From the NCBI GenBank assembly GCA_020634555.1, contig JACKBK010000001.1, positions 1 through 64,000 of the forward strand: a stretch of DNA of 64,000 nucleotides. The letters are read 5' to 3'. A model generated the notes under the pieces. The model worked only from the letters and a program-made list of their open reading frames with translations, was not told where the DNA came from and ran no database searches. Made by a program: the position numbers and the translations under genes. Below, in pieces: positions 16,511 through 24,245 of this stretch (its first letter is position 1; each line of letters opens with the position of its first letter). The DNA is from Caldilineae bacterium. Lineage in GTDB: Bacteria > Chloroflexota > Anaerolineae > JAAEKA01.

Positions 16511-17779
16511 ATGAAACAACAAGTTGTCGTAGTGACATTGATCGCAAGCCTGTTGCTGGCCGGCTGCACCGTGGCCAGTTCTGCACCGGTGGTAACACCA
16601 CCCACGGCCGAACCGGTATCGGTTGACACCATTGCTGCCACAGTATCCGCCCAAATCGACGAGCGTCTGGCCGAGCAAGCGCCGACGCCCGATATCGAAG
16701 CGCTGCAGGCGACGATACTCGCTGCTGTGGAGGAACGACTCGCCGCAGCCAGCCCCGAATCGCTGGCCAAATTGGTCGATGAAACGGTGGCATCCAGGCT
16801 GGCCGAACAACAACTGGCCGATGAGCCGGGCGTTGATACCGCCCTGATCGACCTCTATCGCGCGGCCAACCCGGCTGTGGTCTACATCATCGTTCCACCT
16901 ATCGGGTCTGGCAGCGGCTTTGTGTACAGCGCGGACGGCACCATCGTTACCAACAACCATGTGGTGAGCGGCGGACGCGCCTTCGAGGTGGTCTTCTCTG
17001 ACGGCGAGCATATGCCGGCCACCCTGGTAGGAACCGACACCGACAGCGATCTGGCCGTCTTGCAGGTGGAGACGCTGCCGGAGGGTGTCGAGCCGTTGCC
17101 GCTGGCCGAACCGGACAGCTTGCAGGTCGGCCAATTCGTGGTGGCCATCGGCAACCCCTTCGGCGAGCAAGGCTCGATGTCGCTGGGTATCGTCAGTGGG
17201 CTGGGCCGCAGTCTGCGCTCCCAGCGCAACAGTCGCTTCGGGTCTACATACTCGCTGCCCAGTGTCATCCAGACCGATGCACCCATCAACCCCGGCAACT
17301 CCGGCGGACCGTTGCTCAATCTCGAAGGCGAAGTGGTGGGCATCAACGCTGCCATCGCCTCGCAGACCGGCGTCAACTCCGGCGTAGGTTTCTCGATCCC
17401 GGTCATCGCTGTGCGGCAGGTTGTGCCCAGCTTGATTGAGAAGGGTTCGCACGACTACTCCTATCTGGGCGCTTCGTTTGCTGACGAGATCAGCCTCGCC
17501 GAGCAGCAGCAGTTCGGACTGACGCAAACCCAGGGCGCTTATGTCATCGGCGTTACGCCGGGCGGGCCGGCAGACAATGGCGGCCTGGTTGCGGCCGATC
17601 CCAACAGCGGGCGCGGCGGCGACCTGATTACCGCAATCGACGACCGGCCCATGGCCAGCTTCGCCGACCTCAACACCTACCTGGCGTTCTACACGACTGT
17701 GGGACAGACCATCGATGTGACCGTCCTGCGCGACGGCATGGAGGCCAGCGTGCCGATTACCCTCGGCCCGCGGCCATAG
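16511..17779 (+). CDS. HtrA/DegP-like trypsin-fold serine protease, lipoprotein
   Basis: The 422-residue product has a lipoprotein signal peptide with lipobox 'LLAGC' (Cys19). A predicted helical or coiled segment follows (about 38-115). A trypsin-like protease domain carries the full triad: His150 in 'TNNHVV', Asp180 in 'DLAVL', and Ser264 in 'NPGNSGGPLL'. A C-terminal PDZ domain (about 305-420) includes 'GAYVIGVTPGGPADNGGL' and 'GGDLITAIDDRPM'. It belongs with DegP/DegQ/HtrA, which degrade or refold damaged exported proteins. The lipid anchor and extra helical region are unlike E. coli DegP and fit a surface-tethered enzyme. It lies downstream of the YceI/two-component group and is followed by a bidirectional terminator. 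The assignment is strong. Confidence 0.93.
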   Translation: MKQQVVVVTLIASLLLAGCTVASSAPVVTPPTAEPVSVDTIAATVSAQIDERLAEQAPTPDIEALQATILAAVEERLAAASPESLAKLVDETVASRLAEQQLADEPGVDTALIDLYRAANPAVVYIIVPPIGSGSGFVYSADGTIVTNNHVVSGGRAFEVVFSDGEHMPATLVGTDTDSDLAVLQVETLPEGVEPLPLAEPDSLQVGQFVVAIGNPFGEQGSMSLGIVSGLGRSLRSQRNSRFGSTYSLPSVIQTDAPINPGNSGGPLLNLEGEVVGINAAIASQTGVNSGVGFSIPVIAVRQVVPSLIEKGSHDYSYLGASFADEISLAEQQQFGLTQTQGAYVIGVTPGGPADNGGLVAADPNSGRGGDLITAIDDRPMASFADLNTYLAFYTTVGQTIDVTVLRDGMEASVPITLGPRP

Positions 17780-17829
17780 CTGGCAAACAACCTCCTGGCG
17801 CCTTATCTCGCCGACAAGACCGCACAGTT

Positions 17830-17876
17830 CTGAAACGCAAAACGACCACCCGGCGGGTGGTCGTTTTGCGTTTCAG
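17830..17876. terminator. Bidirectional terminator between convergent genes
   Basis: Perfect 22-bp inverted repeat (17830-17851 with 17855-17876) around GGC. A- and T-rich stretches in both arms give a usable tail for either direction. It separates the htrA-like gene from the SBBP gene. Confidence 0.9.
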
Positions 17877-17903
17877 TTAGTTGTTGCTCGCTCAACCAGA
17901 GCG

Positions 17904-20198
17904 TCAGATGTCTTGCTGGAAGCGTCGTCTCCGCCACGCGGCTGCCAGGGTTGCCAGCAGCAAGCCAGCCAGAAAAATCAGCCAGGGGAGGAATGCCCCA
18001 ATACTGTCCTCAGGTTGAGCTGTCATGCTGTTCACTGAAATCGCTGTTGGTTCTCTCATATCGAGCTTTGCGACCCAGCCGTCTATGCCACCATTTTGCG
18101 TGAGGTCGGGTCCCACGACAACCGGAAAATCGCTGGACATGGTGCCGCCGGCAATGTACGTGCTCTTAGCTGTGTCCGCAGCGACACTCGTGCTCCAGTC
18201 CCCGTGCGTGCCGCCCATGAAGCCTGAGAAGACCAACGCTGTGCCGTTCACATCCAGCTTGGTCACGAAGCCGTCGCTCGCTCCTCCGCCGTAGGTCAGG
18301 AAGGGTCCCACAGCAACCGGGAAGTCCGACGATTCGGTCATACCGGCGATGTGGGCATTGCCATTGCCGTCTACGGCAATGCCGTACCCTTCGTCGTCTT
18401 GAGAACCACCCAGCAGCCCGGAGTACACCAGAGCCGCACCGGCCGGGTCAACTTTTGTCACGAATACGTCCCGTCCGCCTCCTGTGGTGAAGTTAGGCCC
18501 GGACATCAGCGGGAAGTTGTTCGAATCGGTTACGCCGGTGAGGTAGGTGTTCCCGGTCGCGTCGACTGCAATCCCGTGGCCCTCATCCCACATCGCCCCG
18601 CCCAGATAACCGGAGTAGAGCAGCCCATTGCCCGCCCCATTCACTCTGGTCACAAAGGCATCCGCGTCGCCTCCGTTGTAGGCAAGCCCAGGGCCGGTCA
18701 TCACCGGGAAATCGCTGGACCCCGTTCCACCTGTGATGGTTGCGTTGCTGTCCGCTTCCAGGGCGATGTCGGTTGCTTCGTCCCAAGCAGTTCCGCCCAC
18801 ATAGCCGGAGTAAATCAGCCCGTTGCCGGCCGCGTTGACCTTGGTCACGAAGGCGTCGTAGAGGCCGCCGTTGAAAGACAAGTCAGGCCCAACGGCCGTC
18901 GGGAAGTCGTTCGATCCGGTCCGGCCGGTGACGTAGGCATTGTTGGCGCTGTCGACAGCGACGCCTGTACCAAGGTCCTCGCTGGAGCCGCCTAAGTAGC
19001 CTGCATAATCCAACCCGCTGCCAGTTGCGTTCACCTTGATCAAGAACGCATCGATCCCGCCGCTGTAGCTTAAGAATGGGCCGACCAGGGTCGGGAAAGT
19101 GTTGGACCAGGTTTCGCCGGTTACGTAGGCGTTGCCCGCCGCGTCCACTGCTATGCTGTTGCCATAGTCATAGGAAGTGCCGCCTACAAAACCAGCATAT
19201 AGCAGCGCCGTCCCGTCGGGATTGACCTTGACTACGAACGCATCTGAGAAACCGCTATTGGTGGGATCCGGTCCAATAACCGTGGGGAAGTTGCTGGACC
19301 AGGTTCCGCCAGTAACGTAAGCGTTGCCGTCGCTGTCCACTGCTATGTCGCGGGCTTCATCCCATGCCGAGCCGCCCAGAAATCCTGAATAGATCAGATT
19401 TACCTGTCCGGGAGCCGCGGCAGGTGTGCGCAAGCCGATGCTGGCCGGCGAGGTTATCACGAAATCGCGCTCGCCCTGAGATGTAACCACCGGTTGAGGC
19501 AAGGAGTGCGTTGCAAGCATTGGGAGCGGCAGAGCCACCGCTCCGGCCACGGTTTCCAGTTGTAAGACACCGTCCTGCACCTGGACAGTATCGGCGCCTT
19601 CCACACGCAGTTGCATGTTTTCCATGCCAGCCTGACAATTTGCCCCGCAGATCCACTGCCAGGCAAGATTGCTATCCTGCCCGCTGAGCTCCAGATCTAC
19701 CCCAGGGAAGAAATTCATATAGCGTACGCCGCCCCATGCCGGCACATTGGTCAACCACTCGCTCGAGTCGCGGCCGGTGAAGTAGTTTACGGTCGTATCC
19801 AGCCGGTCGAATGCTTCCAATTGGGGGTTTGTTGCCGCGCCAACAAATGTAAGTTTGACATTGGCAGCGGTCATATCGCCCTCAGGAACCGGGGGAGAAC
19901 CGTCCGGATGACTCTGTGCTTGCAGCGAAATCCAGATGGCATTGTCAGTCAGCCACATGGCGCCGTCGGTGCCGCGCACCTGATAACGAGCTTCGCTGGC
20001 CATCTGGCCCACGTTCTCAATAAACATGACCGAGCCCGGCGTCGATTGTTCCGCCAATGAGCTGCCAAGAGATAGTTGAGTTGCAGATGCCGCTTGAACG
20101 CTGCCCTCATGACCAATGACTAGCAAGGCCAATATCATGAGAATGCGAAGCGTAGCGCCGTGGAACGTTGCGCGCTTGGTGTGATGTGCGACATTCAT
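17904..20198 (-). CDS. SBBP-repeat beta-propeller surface protein with C-terminal anchor
   Basis: From ATG 20198 (GGGAGG eight bases upstream) the product has 764 residues. A signal peptide covers about residues 14-36. The N-terminal half (about 60-290) is the domain that commonly precedes SBBP repeats, with motifs such as 'FIENVGQMASEARYQV' and 'VNYFTGRDSSEWLTNVPAW'. Seven SBBP repeats of about 57 residues follow (about 295-700), each with the pattern 'YSG.LGG...D.....AVD..GNAYVTG.T.S.DFP', predicting a seven-bladed propeller. The protein ends with one transmembrane helix (about 735-757) and a basic tail 'WRRRRFQQDI', a sortase- or rhombosortase-like layout without an obvious LPXTG. Surface display is inferred. 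Its own promoter lies at 20280-20308. Confidence 0.88.
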   Translation of the reverse strand: MNVAHHTKRATFHGATLRILMILALLVIGHEGSVQAASATQLSLGSSLAEQSTPGSVMFIENVGQMASEARYQVRGTDGAMWLTDNAIWISLQAQSHPDGSPPVPEGDMTAANVKLTFVGAATNPQLEAFDRLDTTVNYFTGRDSSEWLTNVPAWGGVRYMNFFPGVDLELSGQDSNLAWQWICGANCQAGMENMQLRVEGADTVQVQDGVLQLETVAGAVALPLPMLATHSLPQPVVTSQGERDFVITSPASIGLRTPAAAPGQVNLIYSGFLGGSAWDEARDIAVDSDGNAYVTGGTWSSNFPTVIGPDPTNSGFSDAFVVKVNPDGTALLYAGFVGGTSYDYGNSIAVDAAGNAYVTGETWSNTFPTLVGPFLSYSGGIDAFLIKVNATGSGLDYAGYLGGSSEDLGTGVAVDSANNAYVTGRTGSNDFPTAVGPDLSFNGGLYDAFVTKVNAAGNGLIYSGYVGGTAWDEATDIALEADSNATITGGTGSSDFPVMTGPGLAYNGGDADAFVTRVNGAGNGLLYSGYLGGAMWDEGHGIAVDATGNTYLTGVTDSNNFPLMSGPNFTTGGGRDVFVTKVDPAGAALVYSGLLGGSQDDEGYGIAVDGNGNAHIAGMTESSDFPVAVGPFLTYGGGASDGFVTKLDVNGTALVFSGFMGGTHGDWSTSVAADTAKSTYIAGGTMSSDFPVVVGPDLTQNGGIDGWVAKLDMREPTAISVNSMTAQPEDSIGAFLPWLIFLAGLLLATLAAAWRRRRFQQDI

Positions 20199-20279
20199 TT
20201 CGAGCCTCCCGTCGAACTGATAAGAACCAAATTGTTGTAACGCGTGATTGAATCTTGCTATGTTGAACAAACAGTGAAC

Positions 20280-20308
20280 ATTATACATGTCCAACAGCGA
20301 ATCGTCAA
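20280..20308 (-). promoter_or_regulatory. Promoter of the SBBP protein gene
   Basis: The minus strand reads TTGACG, a 17-base spacer and a perfect TATAAT. The leader is about 75 bases. The rest of the 20199-20507 gap shows nothing recognisable. Confidence 0.65.
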
Positions 20309-20507
20309 TAGCTGTGGAGAATCATTGATACGATTTTGCCTGTATTTTTCTTACAAAGATGTAGTGATCAAGATGACAGTAGAAAGCGAGGGTGGTTCGT
20401 TTGCAGGTCTGCCGGAAGCTGAAGCCATCTGGCGACCCGTTCCGGGGGCAAGCCGCGAGATGCAAGCCCGTTCGGGGCTGGAAAATGCTCGATGTAGGCC
20501 GGTGGTA

Positions 20508-21077
20508 CTAGCTGCTGCCAACCGGCTCTGCAATCTCGACCATTGGGATCGCCTTCCAGTGCTCCTCGCCGTTCTCATCTACCACCTTGACCAGCCGCCG
20601 CAGCTTCTCCGGGCCGGCGACGTGGTCGAGGAACAATACACCGTTAAGATGGTCGATCTCGTGCTGGAAAACGCGCGCCAGCCACTCCTCGGCCTCGATC
20701 TTCTGCGGCTTGCCGAAGCGGTTCTGCCCCTTGACGACCACTTTCTGCGAGCGCCACACGTCGCCGACGATATTGGGAATCGACAGGCACCCTTCCTCGC
20801 CCTCCAGCTCGGCCTCGCTGGCGTAAACGATCTCCGGATTGACAAACTCGTACAGGGTGCCGCTCTGCGGGTCTTCTTCGTCCTCTTCCAATTCGATAAC
20901 GATGACCCGTTGGGAGACACCAACCTGCGGCGCGGCCAAACCGATGCCCGGCGCCTCACGCATCGTCTCCACCATATCATCGATCAATCGGTGTAGCGTC
21001 TTGTCGAACCGCTTCACCTTGCGCGCTTCCCTGCGCAACACATCCTCGCCGATCAGCGTGATCTTCCTGACAGCCAT
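20508..21077 (-). CDS. def: Peptide deformylase
   Basis: Peptide deformylase removes the N-formyl group from nascent proteins in the cytoplasm. The 189-residue product has all three family motifs: motif I 'GIGLAAPQVG' (44-53), motif II 'EEGCLSIP' with metal ligand Cys97, and motif III 'FQHEIDHLNG' with ligands His139 and His143 and catalytic Glu140. An acidic insertion 'EEDEEDPQ' near residues 64-71 is slightly unusual. AGGAGG lies eight bases before ATG 21077. The transcript is predicted to start near 21134 and to open with a perfect 15-bp hairpin (21096-21129) before the ribosome site. The gene stands alone; fmt is not adjacent. Confidence 0.96.
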   Translation of the reverse strand: MAVRKITLIGEDVLRREARKVKRFDKTLHRLIDDMVETMREAPGIGLAAPQVGVSQRVIVIELEEDEEDPQSGTLYEFVNPEIVYASEAELEGEEGCLSIPNIVGDVWRSQKVVVKGQNRFGKPQKIEAEEWLARVFQHEIDHLNGVLFLDHVAGPEKLRRLVKVVDENGEEHWKAIPMVEIAEPVGSS

Positions 21078-21095
21078 CGTGCCTCCTGCAAGTTG

Positions 21096-21129
21096 AGAAG
21101 TTCAACTTCTCCGAAGAAGTTGAACTTCT
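21096..21129. repeat. Perfect 15-bp hairpin in the def leader
   Basis: Arms AGAAGTTCAACTTCT (21096-21110) and its complement (21115-21129) enclose CCGA. It begins about five bases after the predicted start of the def mRNA. There is no T tract, so it is not a classical terminator. It shares an ACTT...AAGT-type centre with the other hairpins in this window. Confidence 0.85.
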
Positions 21130-21140
21130 GGTCCGCTCAA

Positions 21141-21170
21141 ATTATAGCCTGCCCGATGGGACGCTGTCAA
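21141..21170 (-). promoter_or_regulatory. Promoter of def
   Basis: The minus strand reads a perfect TTGACA (21170-21165), an 18-base spacer and a perfect TATAAT (21146-21141). The predicted start is near 21134. Confidence 0.75.
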
Positions 21171-21273
21171 AACGAAACAGACGAGTGGGAAGCAAGAACG
21201 GTTGCGATTCACCCACACTCCCTATCTTTCGCCCGATGAGAGAGGGAAGCAAGGCGACCTCGCCAGACACAAG

Positions 21274-21846
21274 TCAGTAGATCAACGGAATCAAGAACTT
21301 CACTTCGCGCTGATATGCAGCATACTGCTCTCCGAATTCAGCCACCAGGAATTGTTCCTCCATACAAGCCTTTTGCCAAAGAGATATTGCCGCCAAAACG
21401 AACCCAACAAGGCTTACGACCGTTGAGGATACGAGCGTTGTTCCTAACAGGGCGAGCAGCATACCTGTGTAGATAGGATGTCGCACAATTGTGTAAGGAC
21501 CACGACGGATGAATTGCTGGCCCTCCATGATAGCCACCTGGCCGCTCCAATTGTTGCCAAGTAATTGCCGAGACCATATCGCGAATGTAACACCTACGAT
21601 GGCGAAGACTGTCCCCGCAACATCAACGATGATGGCTTGAGGCACAAAAAGCCGACCAAGCGAAACAGGCGCACTGCGACCTAATAAAACCAAAAGAAAG
21701 CCCAGATAGAGCAATCCGGTGTTGAGTACCGTGAACGTGAGAGCGACCTTACGCTTCGAAGGCAGCCTTCGAAGCGTACTAACAGCCCAATAAGTCCAAA
21801 ATACCAGCCAGCATACACTGATGATCTCCCAATACGGAGCAAGCAT
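21274..21846 (-). CDS. Isoprenylcysteine/phospholipid methyltransferase-like membrane protein
   Basis: The 190-residue protein has about five hydrophobic segments and the C-terminal signature of the ICMT/PEMT family: 'RRGPYTIVRHPIYTGMLLALLG' and 'EEQFLVAEFGEQYAAYQREVKFLIP'. These motifs bind S-adenosylmethionine at the membrane face. Bacterial members methylate lipids or unknown acceptors; prenylated Cys is not expected as a substrate. Codon use is less GC-rich than in the neighbours, hinting at a different history. The closest ribosome-site match is GAAGG four bases before ATG. The family is confident; the substrate is unknown. Confidence 0.8.
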   Translation of the reverse strand: MLAPYWEIISVCWLVFWTYWAVSTLRRLPSKRKVALTFTVLNTGLLYLGFLLVLLGRSAPVSLGRLFVPQAIIVDVAGTVFAIVGVTFAIWSRQLLGNNWSGQVAIMEGQQFIRRGPYTIVRHPIYTGMLLALLGTTLVSSTVVSLVGFVLAAISLWQKACMEEQFLVAEFGEQYAAYQREVKFLIPLIY

Positions 21847-22039
21847 GTGGCCTTCGTTACTCCTTGTTGTTGGTGCTTAACGATGGAAAGACCATTCATT
21901 ACATCGGAAATCGACTAAAGTGCTTCCGTAAGAAGCTGTCTAACTGGCAGGCGCCAGGGAGCATGATACCGGATTTCAGATCTTAACCAAGATACCCCTC
22001 CTGAGCAATATGTCCGTTTCTCCGGTCTCGACAAAACAA

Positions 22040-22849
22040 TCAAGCCCTTCCCTTCACCGCCCATGCTCTGGCGATCAGGGAGATCGAACCATCATTCTCC
22101 ACAGGCAGCGACCTGCGAAGTCGATCCTCAAGGCTCTGCCGCTTCTCCTGATCCAGACTCAGGACATACCCGGGCGCGGGGCCAACACCGCCCAGAAAAG
22201 GCTGCCAATACGCATCGAAATCGCGGAAGAACGTCGGTACCTCGATGGCGGTAGCCTCGACCTGCTTCAAACCGACGGCGCGGACAAGAGATCCAAGCTG
22301 CCCCTCCTGGCAGATCGGGAACCGAATCCCCTCGTCGAACTTGCGCGCCTCATCGTCCAGATCAACAGCGGCATCCCAGAAATAACGCAGCATCTGCATG
22401 CCTTCCGCGTAGTCCCAAAGAAATATTCCAACTGCGCCGTCTGGCTTTGCTACCCTCATCATCTCCGACACTGCTGCTTTGGGCTGCGAAACGAAGTTGA
22501 GTGCAAGCCCGGATACCACAGCATCGAAGGTGCTCGAATCGAAGTCCAACGCTTCGGCCTGACCAATCCTGAACTGCGCCCTTGGATCCGTGATCGAACG
22601 TTGCGCATCCAGAACAAACTCGCTCGACGAATCGACAGCGACGACTTGTGCTGGATGACATGTCTTGAGAACAAGCTTTGTAAGCGCCCCCGTGCCGCAC
22701 CCCACGTCCAGCCAGTGGCGAGCAACGGGGACCGCCAGCCATGGCAGGAACTCCTGAGCAACCAGCGTGCTCCAGCGTCCCATAAACCGTTCATAGGCCA
22801 TTCCGCTCAGCCAGGAGTCGTCCATGTTCAACACTGTCCTCGTATGCAT
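22040..22849 (-). CDS. Class I SAM-dependent methyltransferase
   Basis: The product (269 residues from ATG 22849) has the Rossmann methyltransferase fold. Motif I is 'WLDVGCGTGALTKLVL' (about 45-60), motif II is near 'VVAVDSSSEFVLDAQ', and the post-I region includes 'GQAEALDFDSSTFDAVVSGLALNFV' and 'EMMRVAKPDGAVGIFLWDY'. It resembles UbiE/COQ5-like and generic methyltransferases. A start at ATG 22822 (nine codons in), giving 'MDDSWLSGMAYERFMGRWS', may be the true one, because family members often begin near this segment; no strong ribosome site decides it. Upstream lies MITE-like element A. The acceptor is unknown. Confidence 0.85.
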   Translation of the reverse strand: MHTRTVLNMDDSWLSGMAYERFMGRWSTLVAQEFLPWLAVPVARHWLDVGCGTGALTKLVLKTCHPAQVVAVDSSSEFVLDAQRSITDPRAQFRIGQAEALDFDSSTFDAVVSGLALNFVSQPKAAVSEMMRVAKPDGAVGIFLWDYAEGMQMLRYFWDAAVDLDDEARKFDEGIRFPICQEGQLGSLVRAVGLKQVEATAIEVPTFFRDFDAYWQPFLGGVGPAPGYVLSLDQEKRQSLEDRLRRSLPVENDGSISLIARAWAVKGRA

Positions 22850-22887
22850 CACTCTGTCATCGAGCAGTTCGGTTACTAATCGTAGGA

Positions 22888-23018
22888 GTAACTGTTCAGT
22901 CTGAACTGGCGCGGAGACTTCGGAAGTCGCCGTCCCACTGCAAAAGGTGCATCCTCCGGCCCGGAGGCGCCTTGCCCCTGGAACCGGCGACTTCCGAAGT
23001 CTTGGGCTGAACAGTTAC
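22888..23018. mobile_element. MITE-like palindromic element, copy A (131 bp, with 8-bp direct repeats)
   Basis: Terminal inverted repeats of 12 bp (GTAACTGTTCAG at 22888-22899, complement at 23007-23018) enclose an inner pair of 17-bp inverted repeats (AGACTTCGGAAGTCGCC at 22915-22931, complement at 22986-23002). Each inner arm is itself nearly palindromic. The element is flanked on both sides by TCGTAGGA (22880-22887 and 23019-23026), which looks like a target-site duplication. There is no coding capacity. Copies B and C share the ends and the inner arms. Confidence 0.8.
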
Positions 23019-23178
23019 TCGTAGGATTGCCGGCTGCCCTGTTCCACCGGACTGTTAATCCGCTGCCATCGCCAATTCGTCGCGGCAGTATACTCCAGCC
23101 CTTGCCGCTTAACAAACACCTCGCGACGCACAGCTTTCCTACCCAGCGCGCAAGTCATCGCCGTCCCGCAACCCTCAA

Positions 23179-23207
23179 TTGCCATCCGCCCGCGCCTCTG
23201 GTAGAAT
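23179..23207 (+). promoter_or_regulatory. Promoter of uvsE
   Basis: TTGCCA at 23179-23184, a 17-base spacer and TAGAAT at 23202-23207. The predicted start is near 23214, just before the hairpin at 23221-23254. Confidence 0.6.
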
Positions 23208-23220
23208 CGGCCGCGAGCCG

Positions 23221-23254
23221 AGGTGACAGTTACTTCGAAAAGTAACTGTCACCT
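23221..23254. repeat. Perfect 15-bp hairpin in the uvsE leader
   Basis: Arms AGGTGACAGTTACTT (23221-23235) and its complement (23240-23254) enclose CGAA. The same repeat with small changes occurs at 32036-32070. It sits about seven bases after the predicted uvsE transcription start and 20 bases before the ATG. Confidence 0.85.
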
Positions 23255-23273
23255 GAGTAGATCGACACCACCC

Positions 23274-24245
23274 ATGACTCCACCGATTCGACTGGGATTT
23301 GCCGTCAAGGTCCTGGGCCGCGCCGGCCTGAAGGAGCACGACTCGCGCCGCTGGCAGAACAACCCGCACCTCAGCGTCAGCCTGGCCTACCTGCGCGACA
23401 TCTTCGAGTATCTGCGCAGCCAGCAGATCACCATGTACCGCATGTCGTCCGATCTGGCGCCATACGCCACACATCCCGACATGCCGCAGTTCCACAACCA
23501 GCTTGATGAGTGCGCGGCTGAGCTGGCGCTGATGGGCAACCTGGCGCGAGAGATCGGGCTGCGCCTCTCTTTCCACCCATCGCAGTATGTCATCCTCAAC
23601 TCAGCCGACGAGGCGTTGACCGCCAAGAGCGTGTGGGACCTGCGTGTGCAGGCCGAGTTATTGGAACGCATGGCGCTGGGACCGGAAGCGGTGGTAGTAC
23701 TCCACGTCGGCGGTGTCTACGAAGGGCGTGATCCGGCGCGGGAACGCTTCGCGCGCCGCTTTGAGCAGCTTCCCGCAGCGGTACGGCGGCGGTTGGTGCT
23801 GGAGAACGACGACTCCCGCTTCAGCGTGGCGGACATCCGGTGGATCCACGAACGCACCGGCGTCCGTCTGGTATTCGACAACCTGCACCACCACAACCAC
23901 AACCCCGACGACATCCCGCTGTGCGATGCGCTGGCGCTGTGCCTCGCTACCTGGCCGGCCGACGTTCGCCCCAAGATCCATTTCAGCTCGCCGCGCACCG
24001 AGATGCGGGTCATCGAACGCCAGGATAAGACCAGCGGCAAAAAAGTCGAGACGTTGCAAGCGCCGATCTGGACACGCCACTCCGACTTCATCCACCCCTT
24101 CGAGTTCATCGATTTCATGCGTACCGCAGACGGCCTGCGTCCTTTCGACGTGATGCTGGAATGCAAGGCCAAGGACCTGGCGCTGCTGCGGCTGCGGGAA
24201 GATCTGGCCCGCTACGCGCCCGACCTGGCAGAACATATCACATGA
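23274..24245 (+). CDS. uvsE: UV damage endonuclease UvsE
   Basis: UvsE (UVDE) nicks DNA 5' of pyrimidine dimers and other lesions, starting an alternative excision repair. From ATG 23274 the product has 323 residues in a TIM-barrel fold. Family segments are 'RWQNNPHLSVSLAYLRDIFEYL', 'YRMSSDLAPYATHP', 'RLSFHPSQYVILNS', 'VVVLHVGGVYEGRD', 'RLVLENDDSRFSVADI' and 'RLVFDNLHHHNHNPDDIP'; the His, Glu and Asp residues in these supply the metal ligands. The longer frame from GTG 23223 would run through the hairpin and is rejected. The gene overlaps the next one by four bases (ATGA), so the two are translationally coupled. The leader begins with a perfect hairpin. Confidence 0.93.
   Translation: MTPPIRLGFAVKVLGRAGLKEHDSRRWQNNPHLSVSLAYLRDIFEYLRSQQITMYRMSSDLAPYATHPDMPQFHNQLDECAAELALMGNLAREIGLRLSFHPSQYVILNSADEALTAKSVWDLRVQAELLERMALGPEAVVVLHVGGVYEGRDPARERFARRFEQLPAAVRRRLVLENDDSRFSVADIRWIHERTGVRLVFDNLHHHNHNPDDIPLCDALALCLATWPADVRPKIHFSSPRTEMRVIERQDKTSGKKVETLQAPIWTRHSDFIHPFEFIDFMRTADGLRPFDVMLECKAKDLALLRLREDLARYAPDLAEHIT

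Noticed and set aside
22010..22879. 289-codon plus-strand frame opposite the methyltransferase gene
   Set aside because: No motif or ribosome site; the minus strand has the SAM-binding motifs.
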